Positions 1-11,725 of a DNA stretch of 64,000 nt are shown in pieces. Both the position numbers and the translations under genes were made by a program. Position 1 is the first letter of the stretch, and every line of letters starts with the position of its first letter. The DNA comes from Sternotherus odoratus (lineage: Eukaryota > Chordata > Testudines > Kinosternidae): the NCBI GenBank assembly GCA_032164245.1, contig JAVMKO010000003.1, forward strand, positions 13,030,651 to 13,094,650, given 5' to 3'. The notes beneath the pieces are model-generated. The model saw only the letters and a program-made list of their open reading frames with translations. It did no database searches and had not been told where the DNA came from.

Positions 1-72
1 ATCATGCCAAACCACCCTAATTTCCTTCTTTGACTAGGTTACTGGCCCAGTACCTACTGGAGAGCAGTAAAT

Positions 73-1040
73 GTGAGGTGTCTTGATTTTGACACAACCC
101 CACATGCTATTTTCATGAAGAAACTATCAAAATGTCGTCTAGATGAAATTACTATTAGATGTATGCAGTACTGGTTGAAAAGCCGTATTCAAAGATTAGT
201 TGTCAGTAGTTCACTGTCAAACTGGGAGGACATAGCTAGTGAGGTCCTGCAGGCATTTGTGCTGGATCTGGTACTATTTAGTATTTAAATTAACAACTTG
301 TATAACGGAGTAGAGAGCATGTTTATAAAAAGATTTGCAGAGCACATCGAACTTAGAGGTTGAAAGCACTTTGGAGGACAGGATTAGAATTCAAAAGGAA
401 TTAGATAAATCGGAAATCAACACAATGAAATTCAATAAAGAAAATTGCAAAGTACAACACATATGAAGGAAAAATCAAATGCTCAACTACAAAATAGAGA
501 ATAAAGGCAGTAGTACTGCTGAAGAGGATCTGAGGATTGCAAATTAAATGATTCAATAATGTGATACAGTTGTCAAAAAGGCTAATATAATTCTGTGGTG
601 TCTTCAATCCACCATCCAGTTAATGCGTGGGAGGTAATTGTCCCACTTTATTCAGCAATGTGAGGCCTGAGTTGGATAATTTTGTCCAATTGTAAGCGCC
701 ACACATTAAGAAAGATGATTATAAATTGGAGAGAGTCCAGACAAGAACAACAACAATAAAAAAGGTTTAGAAAACATTACCTATGAGACAAGGTTATCAA
801 AATTGGATATGTTTACTCTTGAAAAAGAAGATTTAAGTTAGAAAGTTTTTCCTAATATTTAACTATAAGAACAGTTAAGTACGGGAATAGGTTATGAAGT
901 GAGGTTGTGGAATATGTCACTGGAGTTTTTTTAAGAAAAGGTCTGTCAGGGATGATGTAGGTATAATTAATTCTGCCTCAATGTGGGGGGTTGGTATAGA
1001 TGATCTTTTAAGATCCCTTTCAGCCCTACATTTCTAAAAC
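73..1040 (+). repeat. Degraded CR1-type LINE, reverse transcriptase to 3' end
   Basis: The reading frame at 73-288 reads like the middle of a CR1 reverse transcriptase: a degraded AFDT-PH block, then a conserved WLKSRIQRLVV stretch and a degraded LVLFSI block. Downstream (300-460) frame-shifted sequence still resembles the FADDT and thumb parts. The copy ends near 1040 with a TGATC-then-CCCTTTCAGCCCTACATTTCT pattern, the usual CR1 3' end. Many stops and frameshifts show it is an old, inactive, 5'-truncated copy. The start is set by the first recognisable coding match, so the true left edge may lie outside the window. Confidence 0.75.
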
Positions 1041-2109
1041 TTTTCGATTTTTTAAAAATATCCTGCCTGGGTGTGGTTTCCAATTAAAGGTCAGAAGGGA
1101 CTGAGATGTGAAAAAGACTTGAGGTATCCAAAATATTAGATGAAATAATGTCAGTGCAATTTGCATCTTTAAAATGTTTGAACAGTGCTTTGTGAATAAT
1201 TTTAATGAAGAATTGGGGCACCAGAGCAGAAAGAACCAAACATGTCTTAAGGTTCATGTATCCATTCATTTCTTTCATCTGGGTAAAGTGGCCTCTTCTA
1301 TCTGGAGAAAGAAACCCACTTGCACTAAACTCTAATATCTTCAATCAGCATTTCTTCCAAGTCCCTTTGCCCTATTTGAGGAGAGGAATTATCTGAGAAA
1401 AACATGCATTCCAGTGCTTGCTCTTTTAATTTCGGAGTCCTAGTAAATGTCACTCTCAGCAGCTTTTAATTGGCGTTTAATGGTGCATCACTACATTTCA
1501 TAACCTCAGTCTGGTTTTTATTATCATTTCTCTTAAAAATTGGATTCAGTGGGAGTTGCAGCTTCTTTTGTCAAGACTGAATTAAACCCTGGGCGTGCTG
1601 AGAACCCTGGGTGTGCTGGTCATAAATAAAAGTAAGCAGGGCCCGATCATCTTATAACCTCACGGATATTCCTTTTCCTATTATAGCATTTTTTGTCATC
1701 TCAGTATGTAGGCATTTTACACACCCTCAGTGCCAAAATGGGAGAAGGTGTATTATTTTGCTGCTTGGATTCATTTACACCCAAAATGAAACTTATACCA
1801 CCACAGAGTCCCACACCCTTAACATTTCAGCTATCCTACAGGATTCTTTATCTGGTTTCCTAAACAAGAACTCAGTATTGTGCAATTTAATTCACCCTGC
1901 CAGGAAGGCTACTCCTGAAGCACAGGTAGAATTTTCATGCTCTAGGAGTGTACACGTCACTGCTGCATGCCCATACTGCAGTGGTTCTAAAATGTAGTTA
2001 AATTATCTGTTACCAGCACTGCTAAGCATGCTCACTCTTTATTACTTCAAGACTGCATTTGGGTTGAATTGAGCCCCAAAGCCTTAATCTGAAACCTCGC
2101 TGGTATTTA
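1041..2109. other. Unassigned sequence
   Basis: Short open frames on both strands here have no recognisable motifs, and I see no repeat family I can name. Confidence 0.5.
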
Positions 2110-2562
2110 ATCTAGCTGGACTCTAGCCATTAAGCCTCATTGCTCTGCTGAGAAGGGCAAATCTATAGACTTTGGCTGCTAGGCCTTACTGCCCCGCTAA
2201 GAGGGACAAATCTATTGATGGCCAGTGGGCCACACTACTCTGCAAACCGGGGTGAATTTATTGACTCTGGCCAGTAGGCCTCACTGCCCTATCTTTCTGG
2301 AGCAAATGTACTGATTGTCGATACTACACCTTACAGCCCCACTAAGAGACGCAAACCTATTGACTTTGGCCATTAGTCCGCACTATTCAGCCAGTATGAG
2401 AGAATACATTGACTCTAGCCTTTAAGCCTCATTGCCCCTAGCGAGAAGGGTGAGTCTATGAATTCTGGCCACTAGGCCTGACTGCTCTGTCTTCCACGGG
2501 CGAATGTACTGATTGGGCTACTAGGCCTTAGTGCCCTGCTAAGAGGGGCAAATCTATTGAAA
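2110..2562. repeat. Minisatellite, about 48-bp period, about nine units
   Basis: The phrase (G)CAAATCTATTGAC and variants recurs at about 2158, 2208, 2254, 2302, 2350, 2401, 2451, 2500 and 2548, that is every 46-51 bases. Each unit also carries a TAGGCCTCACTGCCC-like block and an AAGAGGGG-like block. Units are clearly diverged from each other, so the array is old. Confidence 0.85.
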
Positions 2563-2698
2563 TGGTTCAGAAAAGACTTCAAGAACGATTAGAGATCTGG
2601 GGGGGGGGGTAAATGCCATAGAGTGAAACGTTAAACAAGCTTGATCTATTTAGTCTATAGAAGACAAGGTTAAGAGGGGACTCTATCACTGTCTAAAA

Positions 2699-3736
2699 CA
2701 GGGGTGGGCAAACATTTTGGCCCGAGGGCCACATTGGGCTTCCAAAACTGTATGGCGGGCCAGGTAGGGAAGGCTGTGCCTCCCCAAACAGACTGACTTC
2801 ACCCCGTATCCGACCCTACTTCCCGCCCTGACTGCCCTCCTCAGAACCCCCGACACATCAAACTCCCCCTGCTCCCTGTCCCCTGACCACCTCCTCCAGA
2901 GATCCCCCCTCAACCACCCTCCGGGACTCCCACCTCCTATCTAAGCCCCCCTGCTCCATGACCACCCCCTCCCGGGACCCCCATCCCTAACCACCCCCCA
3001 TACCTCACCCGCAATCCAATCCCCTTTCTCCTTGTCCCCTGACTGACCTGACTCCTATACCCATGTCCCCAGGGACTCCCACCCCTAATGCCCCCTCCTC
3101 CCCATACCCTGACTGCCCCCTCCTGGACCCCCATCACTAACTGTCCCCCTGTAACCTCACCTATCCAACCCCCTGCCCCAATCCCCTTTCAGAATGTGGC
3201 CCCCAAACATGGGCAGAGAAATCAGGAGAAGCAGGGGCAGCCACGAAGCCGGAGAGAAGCGGCAGTTTCCCCTTCAAAGCACCGCTTCTCTCTGGCTGGC
3301 TGTGTGGCTGCCTGGTGTCCTCCTGAGTCCTCCGCCCGCGTTCGCTGCGCTCCGGCCACCCGCACCTCCCGCCTGCTCCCCTGAGGCTGAAGGTGAGCCT
3401 CTCTCCCTGCTCTCCTGCCCCCGAAGTCCACCCTCCCCTCCCCCAGCCCGGGGAGGGTGCACCAGTACTGAGCTGCCCCATTGCCCAGCCTTGGAGCCCT
3501 GTGCCAAGGTCCCCTATGTTCACTTTTAAATCAGTCCCTGAGCCACGCTGCCTGAGCCGAGCCAACCACGCCACTACACTGCCCAGAGCGCTGGTGGCAC
3601 GGCGAGGTGAGGAGCAGGGAAGATGATCAGCGGGGGAGGGGCAAGGAGCTAGCCTACTTGGCTGGAACCTCAATGGCAGGGCAGAATGGTCCCACGGGCC
3701 AAATGTGGCCCGTGGGCCGTAGTTGGCCCACCCCTG
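2699..3736. mobile_element. hAT-like non-autonomous DNA transposon with C-rich core
   Basis: The ends are CAGGGGTGGGCAAAC at 2699 and the inverse GTTGGCCCACCCCTG ending at 3736, with GGCCCGAGGGCCACA near the left end mirrored by GGCCCGTGGGCC near the right. The termini are typical of hAT elements. Flanking 8-mers (2691-2698 and 3737-3744) match poorly, so the duplication has decayed or was lost. The interior (2800-3200) is a degenerate C-rich tandem array of CCCTGACTGCCCCCTCC-like units. Long open frames here (for example 3161-3817 minus) are a by-product of base composition. Confidence 0.8.
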
Positions 3737-5950
3737 GATTAGATGATCCCTCCTTATCTTAACATGTGTGGAACTTTCAAACAGACAAATGCTGAGCAGT
3801 GAACAACGGAGTGCCACTACCTCTTTCTGGAAGAACGTTCATTCATACTAAAATTCATGATATGCTTTTTGAGACTTGCTTACATTTCCACAAATCAATG
3901 GTCATTCCGCTGAATACTTGTGATTAATAAACAATGTGACCTCGGATTAAGATAGGGAATTCAAATCAGTTAATTCAATGCTTACAACAGCTGGAAAGTC
4001 ACTTCTTCCTTTTGTTAATGTAAGGTATTTCCTAGCAGGGGGATCTCTGGACACACTACAATACCAGTAGTAGCACTAATATAGGGAAATAGCTGGAATC
4101 TGTTTGAATTAGGCAAGCAACTCTAGTCTGGGATTTACCTGTGACTGTCACAGTAAAAAGTATCAATAGCTGAATAATTTCAAAGGGACAAGTAAAATGG
4201 TAAGAAACCTCTTCCTGTCTAATAACAGTTCAGATTCTGTTAGCAAACACTGCTCTCCTAACAGCCAGCAGTAAAGCAGAGACTGAATCTCCTTCCCTAT
4301 TGCAAGTGGACTCTGTTTATTTCGTGTCTGACACCACAGCACCCGCCAGCTGCCAGTTTCTGGTGCTGCCAGGTAATTTCTGGTAATGCTGCTTCCAGTA
4401 TAGTAGCTAATGGATTGTTACCTGCCAAAATGTCAACCTGGCAAGGGCTACTGCCATCTCGATGTGTTGTTTCTTGGCATGATGGCACAGCAGAGTGGGC
4501 TAGTGTGATTGCGAGGGAGGGACTGGGCTTATCCACTAGTCTCTGCAAATAGCATTCACTCCCTGACCAGCTTATATTTAGACTGACTGAGCTAGTGTTA
4601 TAATGGATATTAAATGGCAAACACCTTCCTTTATGACTCTTAATAATTTCCATTCGTTAACTAATATTATACTGTTGCTTAATTGGAAAAATCAAGCCAA
4701 TGGCTTCCCGCTAGGACTGCCATTTTGACCAGTCCCATTCACTGCATTGTTCTGACTATGGATTTACATTTCAATTTAAAACAAGAAAATAGAATTTCCA
4801 AAACATAAAACCAAACTTTTGCACATACGGAATAACTAGAGTTGAAACTTGTTTTCCTGTCCTGTAAAAACTTCCTTGTCCTAAATTGGGACAAAAATAG
4901 AGTCTCAAAAATGTTCACAAACCAAAATTCCAAAAAACAAACCAAAAAACAAACCAAAAAAACCAACAACCCCACAACCCAAGAACTTTGGTTCAGGTCA
5001 ATTGAATCATTATTAGCTTAAATTTCCAAATAAAAAGTTGCTTTGAACCAAAAAAAAGTATGCTGGAAGTGTCAAAACTGGATGTTTCAACAATTTTGAT
5101 TTTTTTTAAATTGTTGACATGTAGAATTATTTGTCAAAGTTTGCAAAAAAAAGCTGGTTTCAACAAATTGGCTGTTTCTGATGAAAGCACATGTTGAAAA
5201 CTTCCCAGTCTGCTCTAATGATAATATACAGTAAAAATCCATGGTATAACACTCCATTACTAAAAACAAGATTATGCTGATAACAAATTTCCAAGGTAGA
5301 TGGCTATGTTTATCCTGCTGCTCTGTGATAGTGTAGCAAAATTTCTGTTCCCACATACCTATATGCTGTTTTTTAATGGTGAAACCCTTAGATGCTTTGG
5401 ATTTTTGAACAATCAACCACTGAGGTAGATTTACACCAGCTGACTGTAAATAGCTAAACATATTTCACAATATTGTTGCAAAGTAAATACTTAATATTTA
5501 AGTATTTACTAAAGGAATCCTGTGTAATAGGTAGGTAGACCAATGACAGGGAAGAACAATGAGATAAGATATTTTAACTCCGCTATTCAGCTATGAAGCC
5601 AGTTTCCATTATAAATATTTATCTTTGGAGTCTAGATGTATTTTTATTCCCTGAATGTCAGTTGCTATTTATTATATAAACTTTGATTAAAAACACAGTT
5701 TCAGGCTTTAATGGCTGAAAAGTAAAAGTTGATTAACAAATAACTCATTCTCCAAATAGACTTTTTTTTCATTGTTTCCATAGGAAGAATTTTGAAAAAG
5801 CACCAATTCCTATCTCAGACTCCTTAAAGCAACTAAATAATTGAAGAATCAGAGATGTTGGAGATGAAAGAGGCCTCGTTAAGTCCTTAGCAACATCACA
5901 AGCAGAAAGGGAAAATGTATTATCAGTAAAATCTTGTTTTTTGTAATATA
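3737..5950. other. Unassigned sequence with one AT-rich repeat
   Basis: No gene is recognisable. About 4740-5170 is A/T-rich sequence with AAAACCAAA and GAAATTT-like words, resembling the AT-rich family also seen near 7.3, 9.3, 11.8, 18.0, 27.8 and 41.7 kb. Confidence 0.4.
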
Positions 5951-6236
5951 GGGCTTGTCCTCACTGGGGGGAGGGGGTCGACGGCAGATATGCAACTTCA
6001 GCTACGTGAATCATGTAGCTGAAGTTTGCGTATCTGCCGCTGACTTACCGTCCGTCCCCTCGGTGGTAGCAGGCGGCTGCATGCTGCACTGTCGACTCCA
6101 GCTTGTGCCTACCGGCAAGCTGGAGTTCCGGAGTCGATGGGGGAGCCGCGGGCGATCGATTTATCGTGTCTTAGCGAGACGCGATAAATCGATCGCCAGA
6201 AGATCGATCCCGGAGCAGCCTTGTGAAGACGAGCCC
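5951..6236. mobile_element. Palindromic MITE with GGGCTYGTCYTCAC termini
   Basis: The left end GGGCTTGTCCTCACT matches the reverse complement of the right end (GGGCTCGTCTTCACAA). Inside there are nested palindromes: TTCAGCTACGTGAATCATGTAGCTGAA near 6000 (shown here only by its halves, CAGCTAC and GTAGCTG) and CGATCGATTTATCG against CGATAAATCGATCG near 6155-6195. It is non-coding. The TA at both flanks fits a Harbinger- or mariner-type duplication, but the superfamily is not certain. Confidence 0.75.
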
Positions 6237-6428
6237 TTAGTGTTGTACCAAGAGTTTTAGTAATTGGTAAAGCACCAGGCTGCCATTGTTCTCCAGCAAA
6301 GCATTATAAAATGGACTTGCAACAGCACATGCATCCATTGGTAGGAAAGAACTGCGTGGGGTGGTCCATGCCTTTCTGTACCCAAATTATTCATCAATTG
6401 GGAGAAGAGTGTATATAGTCAAAGGTAA

Positions 6429-6517
6429 TGGCCAGATCCTCAGCTGTTGTAAATCAGCATAGATTCATGGACTTCAAGAGAGCTATGCTGATTTATACCA
6501 GTTAAGGATTTGGCCCC
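6429..6517. repeat. 85-bp dispersed palindromic repeat, copy 1
   Basis: TGGCCAGATCCTCAGCTG at the left mirrors CAGTTAAGGATTTGGCCCC at the right, with GTAAATCAGCATAG mirrored by CTATGCTGATTTATAC. Related copies lie at 20862, 29627, 32965 and 46583. Confidence 0.75.
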
Positions 6518-8327
6518 ATATGTTTCTTCCTTTCCTTCAGCCACTTTCTAGCTCTATGCTTTCTCCTCTGGGTGTGCCCCAGGCCTCTCCTTAAAACTCA
6601 ATTCTTCAGCAGGAGAGAGAGAGAAAATAGAAGACAAAAAATGTGAAACAAAACATGCATTGATTACCACCACTCACTCAGTTTTGGGAGGGTTTTTTTT
6701 GGCATCCCATCCCTCTTCCATTGTTGTACACTTGTGTCTAGATTGCCACACTCCTTGAGTAGGGAACATGACTCAGTCACAATTTGTTCCCTCCTGTGTG
6801 CCTCTACTCAAGGCAGGTTGTAAGGTTCAATCTAGCTCTTAGCAAGCTGCTCTGGAAAGTATCCCTGCTTACTTGTGTCTGAAGTGATATTGGGGGCTAC
6901 TTAAAACAGCAGTGCAGGAACCTCAAGCATTTGAGTCCCTTTATCTAAAAATATGGAAAGCTCCAGTCCAGTCACACAGCCCTCTGTACCTAACACTATC
7001 TTCTTCCACCTCTACTTGGCAAGGAATCCTTACAGAACAGATTGCACTGTTTAACCCTTCATATCTTTCATAGGGGGATATCAGATAGCGTCACTGTTTC
7101 CCTAAAAGTGCTGGATTATTTTTATCAGGAGACAAAAGCTAATGCTCCAGATTGTCTCTCTAGTTTCAGGAAGACGAGAGCACATTGCTTAGAAAGGAAA
7201 CGTTCCAACTGAGCTACACAAAATATAAATCAGAGCCGGTGGACATTTTTTCAAATGAAATTTTTTTCATTGAAAAATGGCCTAGTTTCAAAATCTTTTA
7301 GGCAAAAGAGGTCAACATTTATATCATTATCAGAATGGTTATCAATTTTACTTACTATCAACTGAGTGTTCAGTAAACAAGCATTTTGAAATGTCAAAAT
7401 CTGTAGTTTTGATCAAAATTTCAACTAAACACATTGCAGAGGAATCATAGAGACCACAGATGGGTCCATTTCAACCCTGTGAAATGAAAACAAATTTGAA
7501 ATTTCAAAATTCTTTTCTTTTCTTTTTTATCATCTCTCCTACAATTACAAATCCTGAAGCATATGATTAACTCTACAAGGAGTCCTTTTATACCAGATGA
7601 GGTGTAAGCTCACAAGGAGTTCTAGTTGACTTAGTGGGACTATTCCCATGTGTACAACTAAGTTTATAAAACCAGGGTTTGCAGGAGTGGGCCATTTTTA
7701 AAAAAATGAAAATTTAAATTCTTCAGAAATCGATGAGGACAGAGAAGCACCAGCAAAGTGTTCCACCCAGGAGTGGTTCATTCCAAGCTCTGATCTGCCA
7801 CTGACCCTGATACCAAGTGACAGAGGAGAGAAAAGGAAGTGTTAACAGTACCATGAATCTACAGTTTCTACTGTAATGAGAGAAAAGAAACAAGTCAGAA
7901 TAAACTATGAGCCTCAGGGATTTCTGTTGCAATATAGTAGCTTTTCTTCCAAAAGCAAACTCTTGAGAGCAATAACGTAAATAATATTGTTTCACGTGTA
8001 CTGAAGTCTTTTGTACAAGCTGTAGCACCAGGAACACTAGCAAAAATCTTTCAATTGGACAATAATTTTCCTCCTACGTTAAATAGGAGCTACTCGTTTC
8101 TGAGCAGTATTTGGGGGAAACTAGCCCTTTGTATACATTGTGTCAAAACTCCCTATATGATGGAAAGGATGGAGTATTATGAAAACTGAAAAGAAATAAT
8201 AGACTAGTTTCACTAATATAATCTCATCCCATTTTTGGAATACACGATAAGAAGCAGTGTCAAAGGCAAAGGTAGTGGTGCGCACTATAAACTAATGTTT
8301 TGGCCAGGCAACATGAATCCTTCATTA
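6518..8327. other. Unassigned sequence with one AT-rich repeat
   Basis: No gene is seen. About 7235-7515 has runs of GAAATTTTTTTCATT and TTTCAAAAT like the other AT-rich copies in the window. The open frame at 7723-8043 minus shows no domain I recognise. Confidence 0.4.
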
Positions 8328-8335
8328 TTACAGAA

Positions 8336-8764
8336 CAGGGCCAGCGACAGGGTGGTACAATGGGTACAGCTGTACCGGGCCCCGGACTCAAGGGGGGGCC
8401 CCCCTTAAATCCGGGGCGGGCCCGGTATGCAGCTGTACCCCCTTGTCGCCGGGCAGCCGCTGCAGCACTCGTCAGCCCCCTCCCCCGGCACCCAGCAGCC
8501 TCCCCCCACCCCCCTTTGCTTCTCCCGGCCGGGCCACATGGCCAGAGCGCATGCGGGGGTTGGGGCCCGCGGGAGACCGGCTGGGGTGGGGGGCCCGCGG
8601 GCGGCGGGAGACTGGCCGGGGGGGGCGCGGGCGGCGGGAGACCAGCGGGGGGGGGGGGCGGCGGGAGACCGGCCGGGGGGGGGGGGGGGCCGCGGCCGGC
8701 CGGGGGCGGGGGGGAGCCCGCACAATCTGCGTATGGTGCCCCAAAATTCCTGTCGCCAGCCCTA
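8336..8764. mobile_element. GC-rich hAT-like transposon with perfect 8-bp TSD
   Basis: The insertion is bounded by TTACAGAA at 8328-8335 and 8765-8772. The left terminus CAGGGCCAGCGACAGG matches the reverse complement of the right terminus TGTCGCCAGCCCTA apart from three changes. The interior carries GTACAGCTGTACCGGGCCCC, then a very G-rich array of GGCGGGAGACCGGCCGGG-like units. It is non-coding; the open frames of 90-198 residues in it are low complexity. A second family member begins near 61394. Confidence 0.85.
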
Positions 8765-8772
8765 TTACAGAA

Positions 8773-10060
8773 AGGTTTGAGAGTTGTTTATTTGTCTCAG
8801 AAATCTGATGTCACTCACATTATGGTGAATATCTTCCTCCCACTTGTAACTCTAATGTTAGAAACACATTGGTTAACCAGTTGCCCCAGCCTGTAAACTC
8901 TGACAAATCTCTGGTGTGTGAAACTTTTTGGCAAGGATTAGTCAGCAATGATAAGAGACAAGTCCATCTTCATGATGGACCCAATCCTAACTGGAGGGAC
9001 ATCAGTTGAAAACTTCATGGACTTCCAATGGATGGGTTTATAAAACCCATTGTTAATATCTTCTGCTATACTTTGACTCTCCACAATCAATTATTTTACT
9101 GCATTACAATCCGAGAACAGAATTTAGCCCTATATCTCTATTTACACTTTAAATCTGAAGAAATTAAATTCCTTCAAAGAGGAAACAGAGAGCAACTCTG
9201 GTACGAAATTAGTGAACAAACTCTATTGTAGAGCTCTGCAGAGGATGGATGTTCCATTTTGCAAAGGATTTTGATATTTTGAAATTTGGCTTCCTTAATA
9301 TTTTGAAATCAAAAATTTCGGAGGAAGGATTTTTTCCAGAAATGAATATTCTGATTTTTTTCCCCCATTTTCAGTAGTTTGAAAGAGTTTTGATTTTTTT
9401 TACTTTGTATTACACATTATAAATCATCTCTTTTTTGTATTATATATAAAAATAAAATTTCAAAATGAAAACTCAACACACATTAGACACAGATCGTCAG
9501 CAGCAGCAACTCAATAGAGGAGGAGAAAGCATCACTGAGGTGTTTCAAAATGTCTCTGCTCTTGACCTAACATGGCCCAAAAGATCTTACAAGTCCTAAA
9601 ATGCTCTTCTATTGCCTCACCCCCAGAAGCACTGACAGTATTGCAATCCACAGATCTAAAATTTACATCTGAAATGTAGCATGAGTGTGAGCGAGAGAGA
9701 CACACACATACAGCCAGTCCATGGTCTCTTCAGGCTTCTCAGCTGTATTCAAGATATCCTTCTCATTTCTATTGATTTCATCTTTGCATGATTACAAAAC
9801 CTTTCTGTCACTTATATGAGCCTCTTTAGTCTGCAAAAGCGGGATAGAATTCCATGGCCAACATTTTTTTCTCTATTTACAGCAAGAACACAAAGGTCAG
9901 GGAAGTGAGAGAATTTTAAATTATATATGTGGGGGCCAGGGAGGGAGAAACAGGTAATAGATTTTCTAAAGCACTCCACTAAATATTTGTTTCTCATGTT
10001 GAGTGAAGGCAAAGAGATTTTTTATTTCATCCACATCAATCCACTCACGTATAGTCCAAA
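8773..10060. other. Unassigned sequence with one AT-rich repeat
   Basis: About 9235-9470 is AT-rich with TTTTGAAAT words, like the other AT-rich copies. No gene or terminal repeats could be defined. Confidence 0.4.
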
Positions 10061-10062
10061 CT

Positions 10063-11725
10063 AGGGCTGTCAAGTGATTAAAAAAATTAATCGTGCAATT
10101 AAAAAAATTATAATAGAAAGATATAATAGAAAAATATAAAAAATAATAGAATACCATTTATTTAAATATTTTTTGGATGTTTTCTACATTTTCAAATATA
10201 TTTATTTCAATTACCACACAATACAAAATATACAGTGCTCACTTTATATCATTTTAATTACAAATATTTGCACAGTAAAAAAAAAAGACAGTATTTTTCA
10301 TTCAATTAATACACATAATGTATGCAATCTCTTTTTCATGCAAGTTGAACTTACAAATGTAGAATTATGTGCAAAAAATAACTGCATTCAAAAATGAAAC
10401 ATTGTAAAACTTTAGAGTCCACAAATCCACTCAGTCCTACTTCAGCCAATTGCTCAAACAAGTTTGTTTACATTTGCAGGAGATAATGCTGCTTGCTTCT
10501 TGTTTACAATGTCATCTGAAAGTGACAACAGGTTTGCATGGCACTGTTGTAGCAGGTGTCACAAGATAATTACATGCCAGATGCACTAAAAATTCATATG
10601 TTCCCTTCATGCTTCAACCATCTGTCCAGAGGACAGGCGTCCATGCCGATGACTGATTCTGCTCGATAATGATCCAAAGCAGGGTGGACCGACACATTCA
10701 TTTTCATCATCTGAGTCAAATGCCACCAGCAAAAGGCTGATTTTCTTTTTTGGTGGTTCAGGTTCTGTAGTTTCTGCATCGGAGCGTTGCTCATTTAAGA
10801 CTTCCGAAAACATGCTCCACACCTCATCCCTCTCCGATTTTGGAAGGCACTTCAGAGTCTTAAATCTTGGGTCAAGTGCTGTAGCTATCTTTAGAAATCT
10901 CACATTGGTATCTTCTTTGCTTTTTATCAAATCTACAGTGAAAGTATTCTTAAAATGAATGACACATCCTGGGTCATCATCCAAGATTGCTCTAGCATTA
11001 AATATATGAGGGAACACAGGTAAATCAGAGCAGGAAACATACAATTCTCCCCCAAGGAGTTCAGTCACAAATTTAATTAACTTTTTTTTTTAATAAGTGT
11101 CATCAGCCTGGAAGCATGTCCTCTGGAATGGTGGCCAAAACATGTAGGGGCATATGAATGTTTAGCATATCTGGCACATAAATAACTTGCAATGCTGGTT
11201 ACAAAAGTGCCATGCAAACGCCTGTTCTCACTTTCAGGTGACATTGTAAATAAGAAACACACAGCATTATGTCCCATATATGTAAACAAATTTGTGTGTT
11301 TTAGCAATTGGCTGGACAAGAAGTAGGACTGAGTGGACTTGTAGGCGCTAAAGTTTTACATTATTTTGGTTTTGAGTGCAGTTATATATAACAAAAAATT
11401 GTTTGTGTAAATTGCACTTTCACGATTAAAAAATTGCACTACCATACTTGTATGAGCTGAATTGAAAAATACTATTTCTTTGTTTATCATTTTTACTATG
11501 TAAATATTTGTAATAAAAATAATAATATAAAGTGAGCTCTATACTTTGTATTATGTGTGGTAATAGAAATCAATATATTTGAAAATGTAAAAAAAAATCT
11601 TAAAATGTTTAATATACTTCAGTTGGTATTCTATTGTTTAACAGTGCGATTAAAAGTGCAATTCATTGCAATTAATTTTTTTAATTGATTACATTTTTTT
11701 GGTTAATCACATGAGTTAACTGGGT
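10063..11725 (-). mobile_element. Foldback hAT transposon with ~590-bp inverted arms
   Basis: Bases from about 10063 to 10652 pair as an imperfect inverted repeat with about 11098 to 11725. Examples are ATAGAATACCA at 10147 against TGGTATTCTAT at 11626, TCCACTCAGTCCTACTTC at 10426 against its inverse near 11319-11337, and CAGAGGACA at 10626 against TGTCCTCTG at 11116. The termini AGGGCTGTCAAGTGATTAA and the inverse of GGTTAATCACATGAGTTAAC are related. The ~445-bp spacer holds a transposase remnant. This is far longer than normal hAT terminal repeats. Confidence 0.85.
10607..11068 (-). pseudogene. hAT transposase C-terminal fragment
   Basis: The 153-residue frame contains FLKIATALDPRFKTLKCL at about residues 59-76, the LDPRFK block characteristic of ZBED/hAT transposases, and an acidic EPEPPKKK linker near 103-111. 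A full hAT transposase is 500-700 residues, so this is only a piece from the region before the C-terminal dimerisation domain. It lacks the BED zinc finger and the catalytic residues, and it runs into the left inverted arm. It lies inside the foldback element and would once have encoded its mobility enzyme. It cannot be functional as it stands. The assignment rests on the LDPRFK block and context. Confidence 0.75.

Noticed and set aside
2110..2562. CRISPR-like array
   Set aside because: Whole units repeat head to tail with no unique spacers, and the host is a vertebrate.
3161..3817. 218-residue open frame on the minus strand
   Set aside because: It lies mostly in the C-rich core and right end of a hAT-like element and has low-complexity composition with no domain.
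8300..8896. 198-residue open frame rich in Gly/Ala/Pro
   Set aside because: It is translated G-runs inside a transposon bounded by an 8-bp duplication; other frames there are equally open.
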